Shown: in pieces, positions 25,821-34,308 of the stretch
How the letters are laid out: every line of letters starts with the position of its first letter
How positions within the stretch are numbered: position 1 is the stretch's first letter
Assembly (NCBI GenBank): GCA_021413585.1
Contig: JAIOQB010000087.1
Location: 1-39,687, forward strand
DNA length: 39,687 bases
Origin: Planctomycetia bacterium
Lineage (GTDB): Bacteria > Planctomycetota > Planctomycetia > Pirellulales > UBA7805
Reading direction: 5' to 3'
Program-made: the position numbers and the translations under genes
Notes under the pieces: generated by a model
What the model was told of the DNA's origin: nothing
The model's database searches: none
Seen by the model: the letters and a program-made list of their open reading frames with translations, nothing else

Positions 25821-25953
25821 AAAAAGAACTGCAAGTGCGCCATGCGATTTGATGCGCGGCAAATGAGAGATCGTGGGGCGAAATCAGACTACTCATCACG
25901 CAGCAGCGCGATGCGAATCTTCACCCGGAGCGCGAGGTGTACTCTGGTTGCCG

Positions 25954-27375
25954 CTACGCGATCGCCAGTCTGCGTATTTCGGCGGCTAGGAAGAATGAGC
26001 CGGTAGCGACGATCAGGTCATCGGCCTCGGCGCTGTGCGCCATCGCTTCCCATGCGGCGGTTGAATCGGCGGCGAGGCGAAATCGAATGGCGCCAGTATC
26101 CTGGCCAATGATGTCCTGCGCGATCTCGGCCACTTCCTCGGCGGTCATGCCGCGCGCATTGTTGGCGTAGCGCGTCAGGATCACGTCGTCGAACGCCGGC
26201 AGCAGCCGGACCAGCATGCCGCGGACGTCCTTGTCGCGGCTGGTGGCGAAGATCAGCCGCCGCCGACCCGGGGGGAAGCTTTCGTCCAGCACCGAGAGCA
26301 GCGCGTCGATCGACGCCACATTGTGGGCAACATCCACCACCACTGTCGGCCGCCGCGAGACAATTTCGATCCGCCCTCGACAGCGCGTGGTCGCGAGGCC
26401 CCGGCGCACTGCTTCGTCGGAGATGGCCCAGCCGCCGGCCCGCAACTGGTCGATCGCCGCCAGAGCCACCGCCGCATTGGCCGCCTGGTGCCGGCCGGGC
26501 ATGGCCAATTCAACGTCTGGCAGACTCCATGGCGCTAAAGAATCGGGTTGCTTAAAGGCTGGCCGCCGATGCTTGAAGTCCAGCGTGGCGCTAGTCGCAC
26601 CGTGACTGCCGTTGGAACGTGCGTGATATTCAAACTCGAAGTCCGTGCCAAGCTGAATCAGAGGTGCACCGCACGAACGGGCCACGGCGGCAATCACTTG
26701 TCGTGGCTCGTCATCGCACACGCCGCTGAGCAGCGGCACGCCCGGCTTGACGATGCCCGCTTTTTCGCCGGCGATTTCAGCCAGCGTTTCACCCAGTTGC
26801 CGCGTGTGGTCGTAGCTGATGCTGGTGATCACCGTCAGCCGCGGCTGGCAGACGTTGGTTGAGTCGAGTCGCCCCCCCATGCCCACTTCCAGCACCGCCG
26901 CGTCCACGCCCGCGGAAACAAAATGCATCCAGGCCAGGGCGGTGGTCAGTTCGAAATACGTGGGGCCGGTTTCGTTGATCTGTTGCGCCGCCTCGGCGTC
27001 CATGGCGTCAACCGTGGGGCGGAGTTGACGCACCAGTTCCGCCAGCCGGACCGCAGGGCAGGGGACTCCGTCGATCGCCAGGCGTTCTTCGACGGCGTCG
27101 AGATGCGGCGACGTGAACAGCCCGGTCCGCTGCCCGGCGGCGGACAATATGCCGGCGATCATGGCCGACGTGGAACCTTTTCCCTTCGTTCCCGCCACAT
27201 GAATGATGGAGAGCCGGTCCTGGGGATTGCCGAGTCGGGCGAGCAGGTCGCGCATCCGGTCGAGCTTGTACTCGCGGATCTCGTACGGAACGGAGAGCAT
27301 CCGCTCGTAATCGATGCGCCCCACCAAGTAGGCCACCGCCTGGGCGTAATCCAGTTCGACCGCCGCTTGGGACAT
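25954..27375 (-). CDS. folC: Folylpolyglutamate synthase/dihydrofolate synthase
   Basis: FolC adds glutamate to dihydropteroate and to reduced folates using ATP. From ATG 27375 it has 473 residues. The P-loop is HVAGTKGKGSTSAM, the Mur-ligase-like central domain has ETGPTYFELTTALA, EVGMGGRLDSTN and SYDHTRQLGETLAEIAGEKAGI, and the C-terminal domain has GRHQAANAAVAL, VVDVAHNVAS and ATSRDKD. An in-frame GTG at 27435 would add 20 unconserved-looking residues before the usual FolC start (YAQAVAYL). Bifunctional or single function cannot be told. It stands alone here, without accD or other folate genes. Confidence 0.95.
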   Translation of the reverse strand: MSQAAVELDYAQAVAYLVGRIDYERMLSVPYEIREYKLDRMRDLLARLGNPQDRLSIIHVAGTKGKGSTSAMIAGILSAAGQRTGLFTSPHLDAVEERLAIDGVPCPAVRLAELVRQLRPTVDAMDAEAAQQINETGPTYFELTTALAWMHFVSAGVDAAVLEVGMGGRLDSTNVCQPRLTVITSISYDHTRQLGETLAEIAGEKAGIVKPGVPLLSGVCDDEPRQVIAAVARSCGAPLIQLGTDFEFEYHARSNGSHGATSATLDFKHRRPAFKQPDSLAPWSLPDVELAMPGRHQAANAAVALAAIDQLRAGGWAISDEAVRRGLATTRCRGRIEIVSRRPTVVVDVAHNVASIDALLSVLDESFPPGRRRLIFATSRDKDVRGMLVRLLPAFDDVILTRYANNARGMTAEEVAEIAQDIIGQDTGAIRFRLAADSTAAWEAMAHSAEADDLIVATGSFFLAAEIRRLAIA

Positions 27376-27549
27376 GCGAAACCGCCGGCGATGAGGCCCA
27401 GGTTCGACTGTCACCGGAAGAACATCCGACGACACGGCGCAAGCCGTGACCCGAGGTTGGGCCTGCGATAGCCTGGCGCGGGCTTATTTTAGACGCAGCG
27501 GGGCGGGAAATGAAGACTGGCGGGAGGAGGTAAGAAGTGCCACACATAG

Positions 27550-27568
27550 CCCCGGGCTCCGCCCGGGG
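27550..27568. repeat. GC-rich hairpin upstream of folC
   Basis: CCCCGGGC/GCCCGGGG with a three-base loop in the 248-base gap between the pilin stop and the folC start. No T-run follows. Confidence 0.55.
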
Positions 27569-27596
27569 GTGATTCGCGCGATGTTCCTCACCCCAG

Positions 27597-27618
27597 CCCT
27601 CTCCCAATGGGAGAAGGG
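27597..27618 (-). terminator. Stem-loop just after the DUF1559 gene
   Basis: CCCTTCTCCC/GGGAGAGGG around ATT on the minus strand, starting six bases after the pilin stop. There is no clear T-run, so it is a terminator-like or mRNA-protecting hairpin; the sequence also resembles a widespread dispersed repeat. Confidence 0.45.
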
Positions 27619-27623
27619 AATCG

Positions 27624-28673
27624 TTACGGATTGATCGAATCCCCGCCCGCTCGCGTGGACATCGCCCGCCAGACGGAAATATCGATGTCGTTGGAAATCT
27701 GCCGGGCAGAGGCATCCATCATCACCACCTGCACCATGCCCGCGTGGAAGCTGCGGGCGGTGATGGCCGCGTAGGTCTTGGCATTGGTGGGATTGGGTGT
27801 TTTCCCCTCGGTCCAACTGATGTAATCCACGACCGGGGCGGCCGCGCAAGGGATGTTGGTATTTGGAGCGAAGACGGTGGTGAAGCCGGTTTCAAAAACC
27901 TTGCCGTCGGTCCATTCGACGTGGCCGCCATCGACTTTGAATGTCGCACTGCCGGCGACGGTGCAAAAATCGGCGGGGGTCTTGGGTATGGTGGTCGGGC
28001 TGGGATCGCCGGTGCCGGTGTAGCGGGCGGTAAACGTCCGCACTTCAGCCGCCAGCAGGGTCTGGGTCATGCCGTCCTTGATCTGCTGCACGCGAATCCC
28101 GGGGCCGGGCGAGAAGACGCCATCTCCTCCCACGCCGTTTCCGTCCCCTCCAACGGGATCCCAGACCATCCAGGTGCCGCAGTTGACTCCGTAGTTAGGA
28201 GGGCAGTTGGTCGCGGCTCCCGTCGCATCGGTCTTCAATTCCGTGCGCACTTCCGACGGACAATGGAAGGTTGGAATGGAAGTGGTGGCGAGCAATTTGC
28301 CGTTGAGCAGCGTGGTGGAATAGCTTTGGCTGAAGTCGATTTTGTTGTAAACGTGCCCTTGCTCGAGGTAGGGGGTGATCTGGGCGAGCACGGACCAACT
28401 GCCAGCGCCATAACGCTGCCTGGGAAAAGCGCCGTTGCCATTTTCAAAGATATTCATAGCCAGCGCGATCTGCCGCAGGTTGCTGAGGCACGAAGAGCGG
28501 CGGGCCGACTCTCGAGCCGCCTGCAGGGCGGGCAACAGCATGGCGATCAACGCGCCAATGATCGCGACGACAACCAGCAATTCAACCAGCGTGAATCCCC
28601 CACGGACGCGGGGTTTTTTCGAGATGAATCTTGAGGCGGGAGATGGAAAGGTGGGAACGAACGGCCGAGACAT
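27624..28673 (-). CDS. DUF1559 protein with type IV pilin-like prepilin signal
   Basis: A 349-residue protein with the prepilin peptidase motif RGGFTLVELLVVVAIIG at residues 24-40 (cleavage before Phe), a helix of hydrophobic residues, then the DUF1559 (SBP_bac_10-like) domain: LPALQAARESARRSSCLSNLRQIALAM, a beta-rich middle, and the C-terminal hallmark ISVWRAMSTRAGGD. Planctomycetes have many of these pseudopilin-like proteins, thought to be surface or secretion components; the function is not established. The start has AGGAGA eight bases upstream. A promoter and palindrome lie upstream. Confidence 0.94.
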   Translation of the reverse strand: MSRPFVPTFPSPASRFISKKPRVRGGFTLVELLVVVAIIGALIAMLLPALQAARESARRSSCLSNLRQIALAMNIFENGNGAFPRQRYGAGSWSVLAQITPYLEQGHVYNKIDFSQSYSTTLLNGKLLATTSIPTFHCPSEVRTELKTDATGAATNCPPNYGVNCGTWMVWDPVGGDGNGVGGDGVFSPGPGIRVQQIKDGMTQTLLAAEVRTFTARYTGTGDPSPTTIPKTPADFCTVAGSATFKVDGGHVEWTDGKVFETGFTTVFAPNTNIPCAAAPVVDYISWTEGKTPNPTNAKTYAAITARSFHAGMVQVVMMDASARQISNDIDISVWRAMSTRAGGDSINP

Positions 28674-28745
28674 GGAACTCTCCTACGTGGATTGGCGGCT
28701 GGCGACTGCCTATCGTTGGGGAATCGGCCACAGCAAAGCCAGTGC

Positions 28746-28760
28746 TACTGAGACTCAGTA
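28746..28760. promoter_or_regulatory. Operator-like palindrome upstream of the pilin gene
   Basis: TACTGAGACTCAGTA is a perfect 15-base palindrome around a central A, with one more matching pair (G/C) two bases out. It lies 13-27 bases downstream of the -10 of the minus-strand promoter, where a repressor would block transcription. It is reminiscent of some Fur-type sites, but I cannot assign it. Confidence 0.55.
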
Positions 28761-28772
28761 TCAAAGAGTGCC

Positions 28773-28800
28773 ATTTTAGCCAGGGTTGACTGGGCGTCAA
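28773..28800 (-). promoter_or_regulatory. Sigma70-like promoter for the DUF1559 gene
   Basis: Minus strand TTGACG (28800-28795), 16-base spacer, TAAAAT (28778-28773). The -35 also forms part of a small GTTGAC/GTCAAC inverted repeat. The predicted transcript starts near 28766 with a leader of about 90 nt. Confidence 0.6.
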
Positions 28801-29150
28801 CAGGGCTCAGAGGGATATTTTTTCGCGAGATTGCCTGTGGCCCGGGAATCGAAAGTATTGGGTAAACACCTGCATTAAGCGAGGTGAATTTCCGCATGGG
28901 CCGAAATCGCCCCCAACCTCCTATACCAATCCTTGTGGTCCCCCCGCACGGCTCCTTATAGTAAAACGCTTCGCTGCTGCCTCGGACTGAGCTTGTCTCA
29001 ACAGGCATTCAGCCAATTCCCGAAGCCGCGTGCGAACCTCGTATCAACAAGCCCCGTACACTGAGTCGGGCGACTCGCCTAGCCTGCGGGTTTCCACAGA
29101 CTGGCTTTTAATACACTGGTAAGCTTTCAACTTACGGCGAGAAGTCAGTA

Positions 29151-30077
29151 ATGGCACAATCAGCAGCCGCTCCCCACCATGCCCGTGCCGCTTCAGCCGA
29201 GCCGGAGGTGGTCATTGAAACCCGCAATCTTTCCAAGGTGTATCGCGATTTCTGGGGCCGGCAGAAGGTGCGGGCACTCAAGGCGCTCGACCTGGAAGTG
29301 CGGCAGGGGGAAATCTTCGGGCTGCTGGGCCCCAACGGTTCGGGCAAAACCACCACGCTGAAGATCATCCTGGGGCTGCTCTTCCCGACCAGCGGCGAAG
29401 CCCTGGTGTTCGGCCGCAGCGCCACCGAGGTGACGAAGAACGAGCGGATCGGCTATCTGCCGGAAGAGTCGTATCTGTACAAATTCCTCAACGCCGTCGA
29501 CACCCTCGACTTCTACGGCCGGCTGTTCAATATCTCGGCCGAAGAGCGGCGGCGGCGGTCAAAAGAATTGATCGAGATGGTCGGCCTGGGCTGGGCCCAG
29601 CGTCGGCCGCTCAAAGAATACTCCAAAGGGATGACGCGCCGCATCGGCCTGGCGCAGGCTCTGATCAACGATCCTGATCTGTTGCTGCTCGATGAGCCCA
29701 CCAGCGGGCTCGATCCGATCGGCACCCGCGAGATGAAGGACTTGATCCTCAAGCTCAAGGCCCAGGGCAAAACGATCGTGGTTTGCAGCCATCAGTTGGC
29801 CGACGTGCAGGACGTGTGCGATCGGATCGCGATCCTTTATCAAGGCGAATTGAAGGAACTCGGCCGCGTCGACAGCCTGTTGAAGGTGCGCGACGTGACC
29901 CAAGTTCAAATGCGCGGCATGTCCCCCGCGGCCCAGGCGGAAGTCCGGGCGGTGCTGGCCAAGCATGGCGGCGAAATGGTGTCGTGGGACAATCCCACGA
30001 TGACGTTGGAAGAGTTGTTCCTGACGATCGTCAACGAAAGCCAGGCTCGGCCCGGCAAACGTGTGATTAAAGAATAA
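29151..30077 (+). CDS. ABC-2 type transporter ATPase
   Basis: A 308-residue ATPase with Walker [11 protein letters not shown]-loop [10 protein letters not shown], signature [16 protein letters not shown] (LSGGQ as YSKGM), Walker [13 protein letters not shown] and H-loop VCSHQ. The modified signature is common in the GldA/CcmA-like ABC-2 group. A C-terminal domain of about 70 residues after residue 235 is typical of these ATPases. The start ATG is preceded by GAGAAG. It is first of three same-strand genes and would power the membrane protein encoded next. Confidence 0.94.
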   Translation: MAQSAAAPHHARAASAEPEVVIETRNLSKVYRDFWGRQKVRALKALDLEVRQGEIFGLLGPNGSGKTTTLKIILGLLFPTSGEALVFGRSATEVTKNERIGYLPEESYLYKFLNAVDTLDFYGRLFNISAEERRRRSKELIEMVGLGWAQRRPLKEYSKGMTRRIGLAQALINDPDLLLLDEPTSGLDPIGTREMKDLILKLKAQGKTIVVCSHQLADVQDVCDRIAILYQGELKELGRVDSLLKVRDVTQVQMRGMSPAAQAEVRAVLAKHGGEMVSWDNPTMTLEELFLTIVNESQARPGKRVIKE

Positions 30078-30087
30078 ACGAATCAGC

Positions 30088-30165
30088 GCCTATCCGCTCG
30101 CCTCTATTTCTTCTCCGCGAGAAGTTCAGGGCGAGGGAGCATTTTGGATAGGCACGCCGCCTATC
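30088..30165 (+). promoter_or_regulatory. Competing hairpins in the leader of the ABC-2 permease gene
   Basis: GCCTATCC (30088-30095) can pair with GGATAGGC (30146-30153), enclosing stems CTCGCC/GGCGAG and CTTCTC/GAGAAG (loop CGC). The same GGATAGGC segment can instead pair with GCCTATC (30159-30165) around ACGCC. The two folds exclude each other, and the second lies shortly before the permease start, the arrangement seen in attenuators. It could also be a palindromic repeat. Confidence 0.5.
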
Positions 30166-30201
30166 TTGCCGGCAAAAGCGCCGGGCGAACGGTTGATCCT
30201 G

Positions 30202-32511
30202 ATGGTTGTAGAGACTCAAGTCCCACCTTTTCTTAGCTGGCTGCTGAGCGATTCCGGCGACGGCCAATCGGCGCTGACCACATTCCTGTTCACGGCACTG
30301 GTGCTGTTCGGCCTGGCGACGATGGTGGCGTTCCTCGTGGCCGCGTTCCGCTACGGGCCAGGGCGGGCGTTTTCCAGCATCGTGCGTGGGTTGGGAGGGG
30401 GAATCGTCGACTTCGTGCGGATGTCGCCACGGCGCATCCTGGCCCTGTCGTGGCTGGCGTTCCGCGAGGCCTTCCGCCGGCAGATCTGGGTCGGCCTGGT
30501 GGTGTTCCTGGTGATCTTGATGTTCGCCGGCTGGTTTCTCGACCCCAGCAGTGACGATCCGGCCCGGCTCTACTTGGGCAACGTGCTCAACTGGACGACG
30601 CTGCTGATGCTGGTGATGGCGCTGTACCTCAGCTCGCTGAGCCTGCCGGCCGACATCAAGAATCGCACCATCTACACGATCGTTACCAAGCCGGTCCGCT
30701 CCAGCGAAATCATCCTGGGACGCATCGTCGGCTTCACCGCCGCCTGCACGGTGCTATTGGTCATCATGGCGGGGGCCAGCTACGTGTTCGTCAGTCGAGC
30801 ACTCGCCCATCGGCATGTCGTTGTTGTTGACGATATCGTGCCGGTAAAGCAGAACCGTCAGGTAGTCCGCTACGATGGCAAAACCAAGCTCCCCTATGGG
30901 CATCAGCACCATTTCACCGTGCCCGCCAACTCCTTTGCGCCAGGGATTGAACTCTCCGAAGACGCCGCCGGCCACCTGACCGTGCAGCAGGTAACCGCCG
31001 CCGCCCGCGCGGCCGACGTGAAACCGGGGGACATTCTCACGGCGATCAACGGCGCCACGGTTATCGGCCTCGACACGGCGGAAGAGCAACTCGCCGGCGC
31101 CCCCGGCTCGAACATCCAACTGACGCTCAGCCGCGGCGGCGCGTCGCACGAAGCCAAGGTGACGCGAGAAGCGACCGAAGTCTTCACCGACATAGAAAAA
31201 GGGCACCGCCACCGCGTGGTCGTGCGTTGGGTGGACGGCAAATTACAAGCGGACATCGGCCCGGCCGAAGGGATGCTGGTGGCCCGCGTCCCGATTTACG
31301 GCCTGCTGAGGTTTCGCGATCGCCAGGGAGATCCCAAGGATCCCAGCACCTGGAAAATCCGGCAAAAAGGAATCAGCGTCGGCAAGCTGTTTGGCTATCG
31401 CAGCTACATCGAAGGGAACACGCTGGCCGCCGCCGTCTGGACGTTCGACGACCTGAAAGCAGATCAATACCCACAAGGCTTGCCGCTGGACGCCAGCATT
31501 CGCGTCTATCGCGGGCAGCGGGGGCGCGTCGATCAAGGAATCACCGGCAGCCTGACCGTGGTCAATCCGGCGAAGCCGACGATTCGCAGCCGCGAGATCA
31601 TCTTCACGGCCAAGGAGTTCACGCTGGATCGGATTCAAATCCCGCAGCAATTGACCGACTCGCACGGCAAGCCATTGGCTCTGTTCGGTGATGCTTCCCA
31701 ACCCAACCTTCCTTCTTTGGTCACTCCGGACGGCCGCGTCGAAGTGTGGGTGCGCTGCGTCGAGCCGGCGCAGTACTTTGGCATGGCGCGGGCCGACCTC
31801 TACGTGCGCGGGGCCGACGCCTCGTACACGATGAACTTCGTCAAGGCGTTCTTTGAAATCTGGCTGCAGATCGTGTTGGTCACCTCGTTGGCGGTGTTGT
31901 TCAGCTCGTTCCTCAGCGGGCCGGTGGCGGTGCTGCTGACTGTGACGACGATCCTGATGGGCTTCTCGTGCAGCTTCATCGCCAATCTGGCCAACAGCGT
32001 GATCTATCGCGAGGAGCTGAAAGTCATCGAACTGGTCCGCCAGGGCGCCGCGCAACGCGGCTTGTATCTGACTCCCGATCAGACCTTCGCCAAAGCCCAC
32101 GATTTGCGCAAGGATAATGTCGACGGATTCAGAGTCTACGACGAAGCTCGCTTGAAAACGGCCCTGCGGCTGGAGCTGGATCAAGTCGACGTGCTCGACC
32201 GCGTCTGGGGAGGCGGGCCGCTCGAGGCTTTCTATCGCCTGATCACGCAGCGCAACCTGATGATCGACCTGGAAATGAATTGGGCGATCCGCACCATGCA
32301 GTTCCTCGATAAGGGTTTGATGCACGTCATGCAGTATCTGCTGCACGTATTGCCCGACTTCCGCCGGTTCAGCGACACCGACTATCTGGCCAATGGATAC
32401 AATATCCAGGGGGCCAGGGTGGGCCAGCACGCGGCGGTGACGCTGGCCTTCGCGCTGGCGGCGTTCATCGGCGGCTATTTCATCTTCAGGCATCGCGAGA
32501 TGGCGGCATGA
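30202..32511 (+). CDS. ABC-2 family membrane protein with embedded PDZ-like domain
   Basis: From ATG 30202 it has 769 residues; an in-frame TTG at 30166 would add 12, and the choice is unsure. Membrane helices lie near residues 27-49 and 99-117, then LLMLVMALYLSSLSLPADIKNRTIYTIVTKPVRSSEIILGR, a cytoplasmic loop typical of ABC-2 permeases, and a helix to about 205. A large soluble region of about 350 residues follows, holding a PDZ-like segment (VKPGDILTAINGATV...) and beta-rich sequence. The C-terminal part has further helices (FFEIWLQIVLVTSLAVLFSSF, GPVAVLLTVTTILMGFSCSFI) and a last helix before the stop. The soluble part is expected outside the cytoplasm. It overlaps the next gene by 4 bases. 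Confidence 0.85.
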   Translation: MVVETQVPPFLSWLLSDSGDGQSALTTFLFTALVLFGLATMVAFLVAAFRYGPGRAFSSIVRGLGGGIVDFVRMSPRRILALSWLAFREAFRRQIWVGLVVFLVILMFAGWFLDPSSDDPARLYLGNVLNWTTLLMLVMALYLSSLSLPADIKNRTIYTIVTKPVRSSEIILGRIVGFTAACTVLLVIMAGASYVFVSRALAHRHVVVVDDIVPVKQNRQVVRYDGKTKLPYGHQHHFTVPANSFAPGIELSEDAAGHLTVQQVTAAARAADVKPGDILTAINGATVIGLDTAEEQLAGAPGSNIQLTLSRGGASHEAKVTREATEVFTDIEKGHRHRVVVRWVDGKLQADIGPAEGMLVARVPIYGLLRFRDRQGDPKDPSTWKIRQKGISVGKLFGYRSYIEGNTLAAAVWTFDDLKADQYPQGLPLDASIRVYRGQRGRVDQGITGSLTVVNPAKPTIRSREIIFTAKEFTLDRIQIPQQLTDSHGKPLALFGDASQPNLPSLVTPDGRVEVWVRCVEPAQYFGMARADLYVRGADASYTMNFVKAFFEIWLQIVLVTSLAVLFSSFLSGPVAVLLTVTTILMGFSCSFIANLANSVIYREELKVIELVRQGAAQRGLYLTPDQTFAKAHDLRKDNVDGFRVYDEARLKTALRLELDQVDVLDRVWGGGPLEAFYRLITQRNLMIDLEMNWAIRTMQFLDKGLMHVMQYLLHVLPDFRRFSDTDYLANGYNIQGARVGQHAAVTLAFALAAFIGGYFIFRHREMAA

Positions 32512-34106
32512 ACAACCAACAATCCTTTCAGCGAAAAATCATTTACTTCAGCCTGATCGGCGTGCTGCTGCTGCCGCTGTACATGCTCAGCCTGCCCGCG
32601 ACAATGCGCAAGGATGGCGATAAATGGAGCGAGGTCGAAGGGGGGATTCTGGCCCAGATTCGTAAACAGCATAATCTCAGCCAGACGAACCTGGGAGAGG
32701 TCGACCCGACCAGCGCCACGATGAAGCTTTGCTCGTTCGGCCTGCAAGGCGTCGCGGAGAACCGCTTGTGGACCACGGCCATCGACGCCAAGGAGCGCGA
32801 AGACTGGACGACGTTCGACGCCTCGCTGCAGCAGATCACCAACCTGCAGCCGCACTGCGTCAAGGTGTGGCAGTTCCAGTCCCACAACGTGGCCTACAAC
32901 ATCTCGTGCGAGTTCGACGATTATCACGATCGGTATCACCACGTGATCAAAGGCCTCAAGCTGCTGGAGCGGGGCATTCGCTACAACGACCACAGCCCAC
33001 ACCTGGTGCGCGACATGGCATTGTTCACCGCGTTTAAAATCGGCAAATCGGACGAGGCGGACCTGTTTCGCCCCATGTACCGGCAGGATGAGGACTTCCA
33101 CGGCACCGACCGAATGGCCCTCACGCGTTTCCAAGGCCGCCCGCGCCATTTGCGCGACAACTGGCAAGTGGCCAAGTGGTGGTATCAATGGTGCGACCGC
33201 CTGTTGGACGAAAAGATCGCCTCGTACATGTCGCTCAACTCGGCCGTGGTTCACTCCGACGCCCCGCACATGCAAATCCAATTTGCAAAATCGCTGGAGG
33301 ACGACGGCCACTTTGGCGACGCGGCTTTAGGCGAATGGGCGCAGGCGGGGCGCGAATGGCAAAACCTGGGGCTGCGGCGCCTGGTCACGTCGCAAGGCAC
33401 GCCCATCCACCTGGAGGAGTTCAACTCGCAGCGGCAGCAGACGCTGGCGCTGCTCGTCGAATTGGATCGACTGGCATCCGACGAGCCGGGGCTGCGCGAC
33501 AAGTTGATTGCCGCCCGCCGCGCTACGCTGACCGATCAGGAACGGGCGGCCCTGGACATGGATCCCACCAAGCGGGATCAAAAGCAAGTCAACCTGGCGG
33601 AAATGGCCAACTCCAAGATGCGCATCAGTCCGCGCGACGTGGCCATGGCGATGAAGCCCGCCCACCGCGACGAGGCGCTGCGGCTGGCCGACCGGCTGAT
33701 TACCGCCCAGGCGCGGCTCGACCTGATCGCCAAGTACCGAGACATCGTCAACTATGACTACTGGCGGATCCGCTGCGACGTGGAACGGCTGCCGGAAACG
33801 ATGGCTGCCCGCAAGGCGATCTACGAAGGCAACAAGGCGTTCGCGGCGTCCGATTTGAACTTGGCCCTGAAGCGCTACAACGAGGGGATCGAAGCCTGGA
33901 AGCACGTGACCGAAGCTTATCCGCCACTGCTGCAAGAGAAGACGATGGTCATGGAATTGCACCAGATCATCACCAAGTACCGGCGGATTCTGGCGCAGGA
34001 CAATCGCAAACTTCCCAAGCCGTTTGCGCTGGAAGCGGTGCAGCAGAGCTTCCACAAGTTCGTCAAAACGGGCGAGCTGCCGGCGGACCGGGGGGAAGAA
34101 GAGTAG
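32508..34106 (+). CDS. Membrane-anchored helical protein of unknown function, ABC-2 operon
   Basis: I do not recognise a named family. The start ATG 32508 overlaps the permease stop (ATGA), so translation is coupled. Of 532 residues, 10-31 form a single N-terminal anchor (IIYFSLIGVLLLPLYMLSLP); the rest is soluble and mostly helical. Repeated helix pairs with TPR-like spacing appear around residues 85-170 (LQGVAENRLWTTAIDAKEREDW, LQQITNLQPHCVKVWQFQ) and near the C-terminus (ALKRYNEGIEAWKHVTEAYP). The C-terminus is acidic. Position after the ATPase and permease suggests it is the third component of the same transporter complex. No enzyme motif is visible. Confidence 0.8.
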   Translation: MNNQQSFQRKIIYFSLIGVLLLPLYMLSLPATMRKDGDKWSEVEGGILAQIRKQHNLSQTNLGEVDPTSATMKLCSFGLQGVAENRLWTTAIDAKEREDWTTFDASLQQITNLQPHCVKVWQFQSHNVAYNISCEFDDYHDRYHHVIKGLKLLERGIRYNDHSPHLVRDMALFTAFKIGKSDEADLFRPMYRQDEDFHGTDRMALTRFQGRPRHLRDNWQVAKWWYQWCDRLLDEKIASYMSLNSAVVHSDAPHMQIQFAKSLEDDGHFGDAALGEWAQAGREWQNLGLRRLVTSQGTPIHLEEFNSQRQQTLALLVELDRLASDEPGLRDKLIAARRATLTDQERAALDMDPTKRDQKQVNLAEMANSKMRISPRDVAMAMKPAHRDEALRLADRLITAQARLDLIAKYRDIVNYDYWRIRCDVERLPETMAARKAIYEGNKAFAASDLNLALKRYNEGIEAWKHVTEAYPPLLQEKTMVMELHQIITKYRRILAQDNRKLPKPFALEAVQQSFHKFVKTGELPADRGEEE

Positions 34107-34114
34107 GGAAGGGG

Positions 34115-34196
34115 AATGACCAATGACCAAATTCCAATGACCAATAAGACGTGCGTAGCCCCTTCATTGGTCACTGGTGCTTGATCATTGGGATTT
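34115..34196. repeat. Palindromic repeat element 3 (core ACGTGCGTAGCCC)
   Basis: Arms 34115-34146 and 34163-34196 use the words ATGACCAA and CAATGACCAA like element 2. The core at 34149-34161 differs from ACGTGCGCAGCTC at two of 13 positions. It follows the three-gene operon by nine bases. Confidence 0.85.
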
Positions 34197-34236
34197 CTTC
34201 TCCCCGCAACACTGGCAAATCCCCGCCGGCCCTGGT

Positions 34237-34242
34237 TACAAT
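34237..34242 (+). promoter_or_regulatory. Possible -10 element for the first ThuA gene
   Basis: TACAAT stands 67 bases before the start codon, after the palindromic element. The -35 is weak (CTGGCA about 19 bases upstream), so this is tentative. Confidence 0.35.
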
Positions 34243-34308
34243 CACCCCTGCGGCCAAACGAACCCTGCCCCATTCTTCCTCCCGCCCAGTCGTCAAGGAG
34301 TTTTTCCG

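Larger units (their letters stand above)
25450..25953. other. Non-coding region with two hairpin repeats, a terminator and a long palindrome
   Basis: About 500 bases between convergent genes, holding two inverted copies of the 30-bp hairpin repeat (25463 and 25516), a stem at 25633-25660, an intrinsic terminator (25669-25707) and a long palindrome (25741-25820). Frames crossing it are dictated by these repeats and are not coding. Confidence 0.7.
28674..29150. other. Divergent intergenic region between pilin and ABC-2 operon
   Basis: 477 bases. On the pilin side: a promoter at 28773-28800 and a palindrome at 28746-28760. On the ABC side: GAGTCG/CGACTC at 29063-29076 and GTAAG/CTTAC at 29119-29135, the latter near the ATG. 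TAATAC at 29109-29114 is a possible -10 for the ABC operon but lacks a good -35. No gene or RNA seen in the middle. Confidence 0.5.

Noticed and set aside
25507..25866. Open frame of 119 codons on the plus strand
   Set aside because: It is made of a hairpin repeat, a terminator and a long palindrome, so it cannot be a normal gene.
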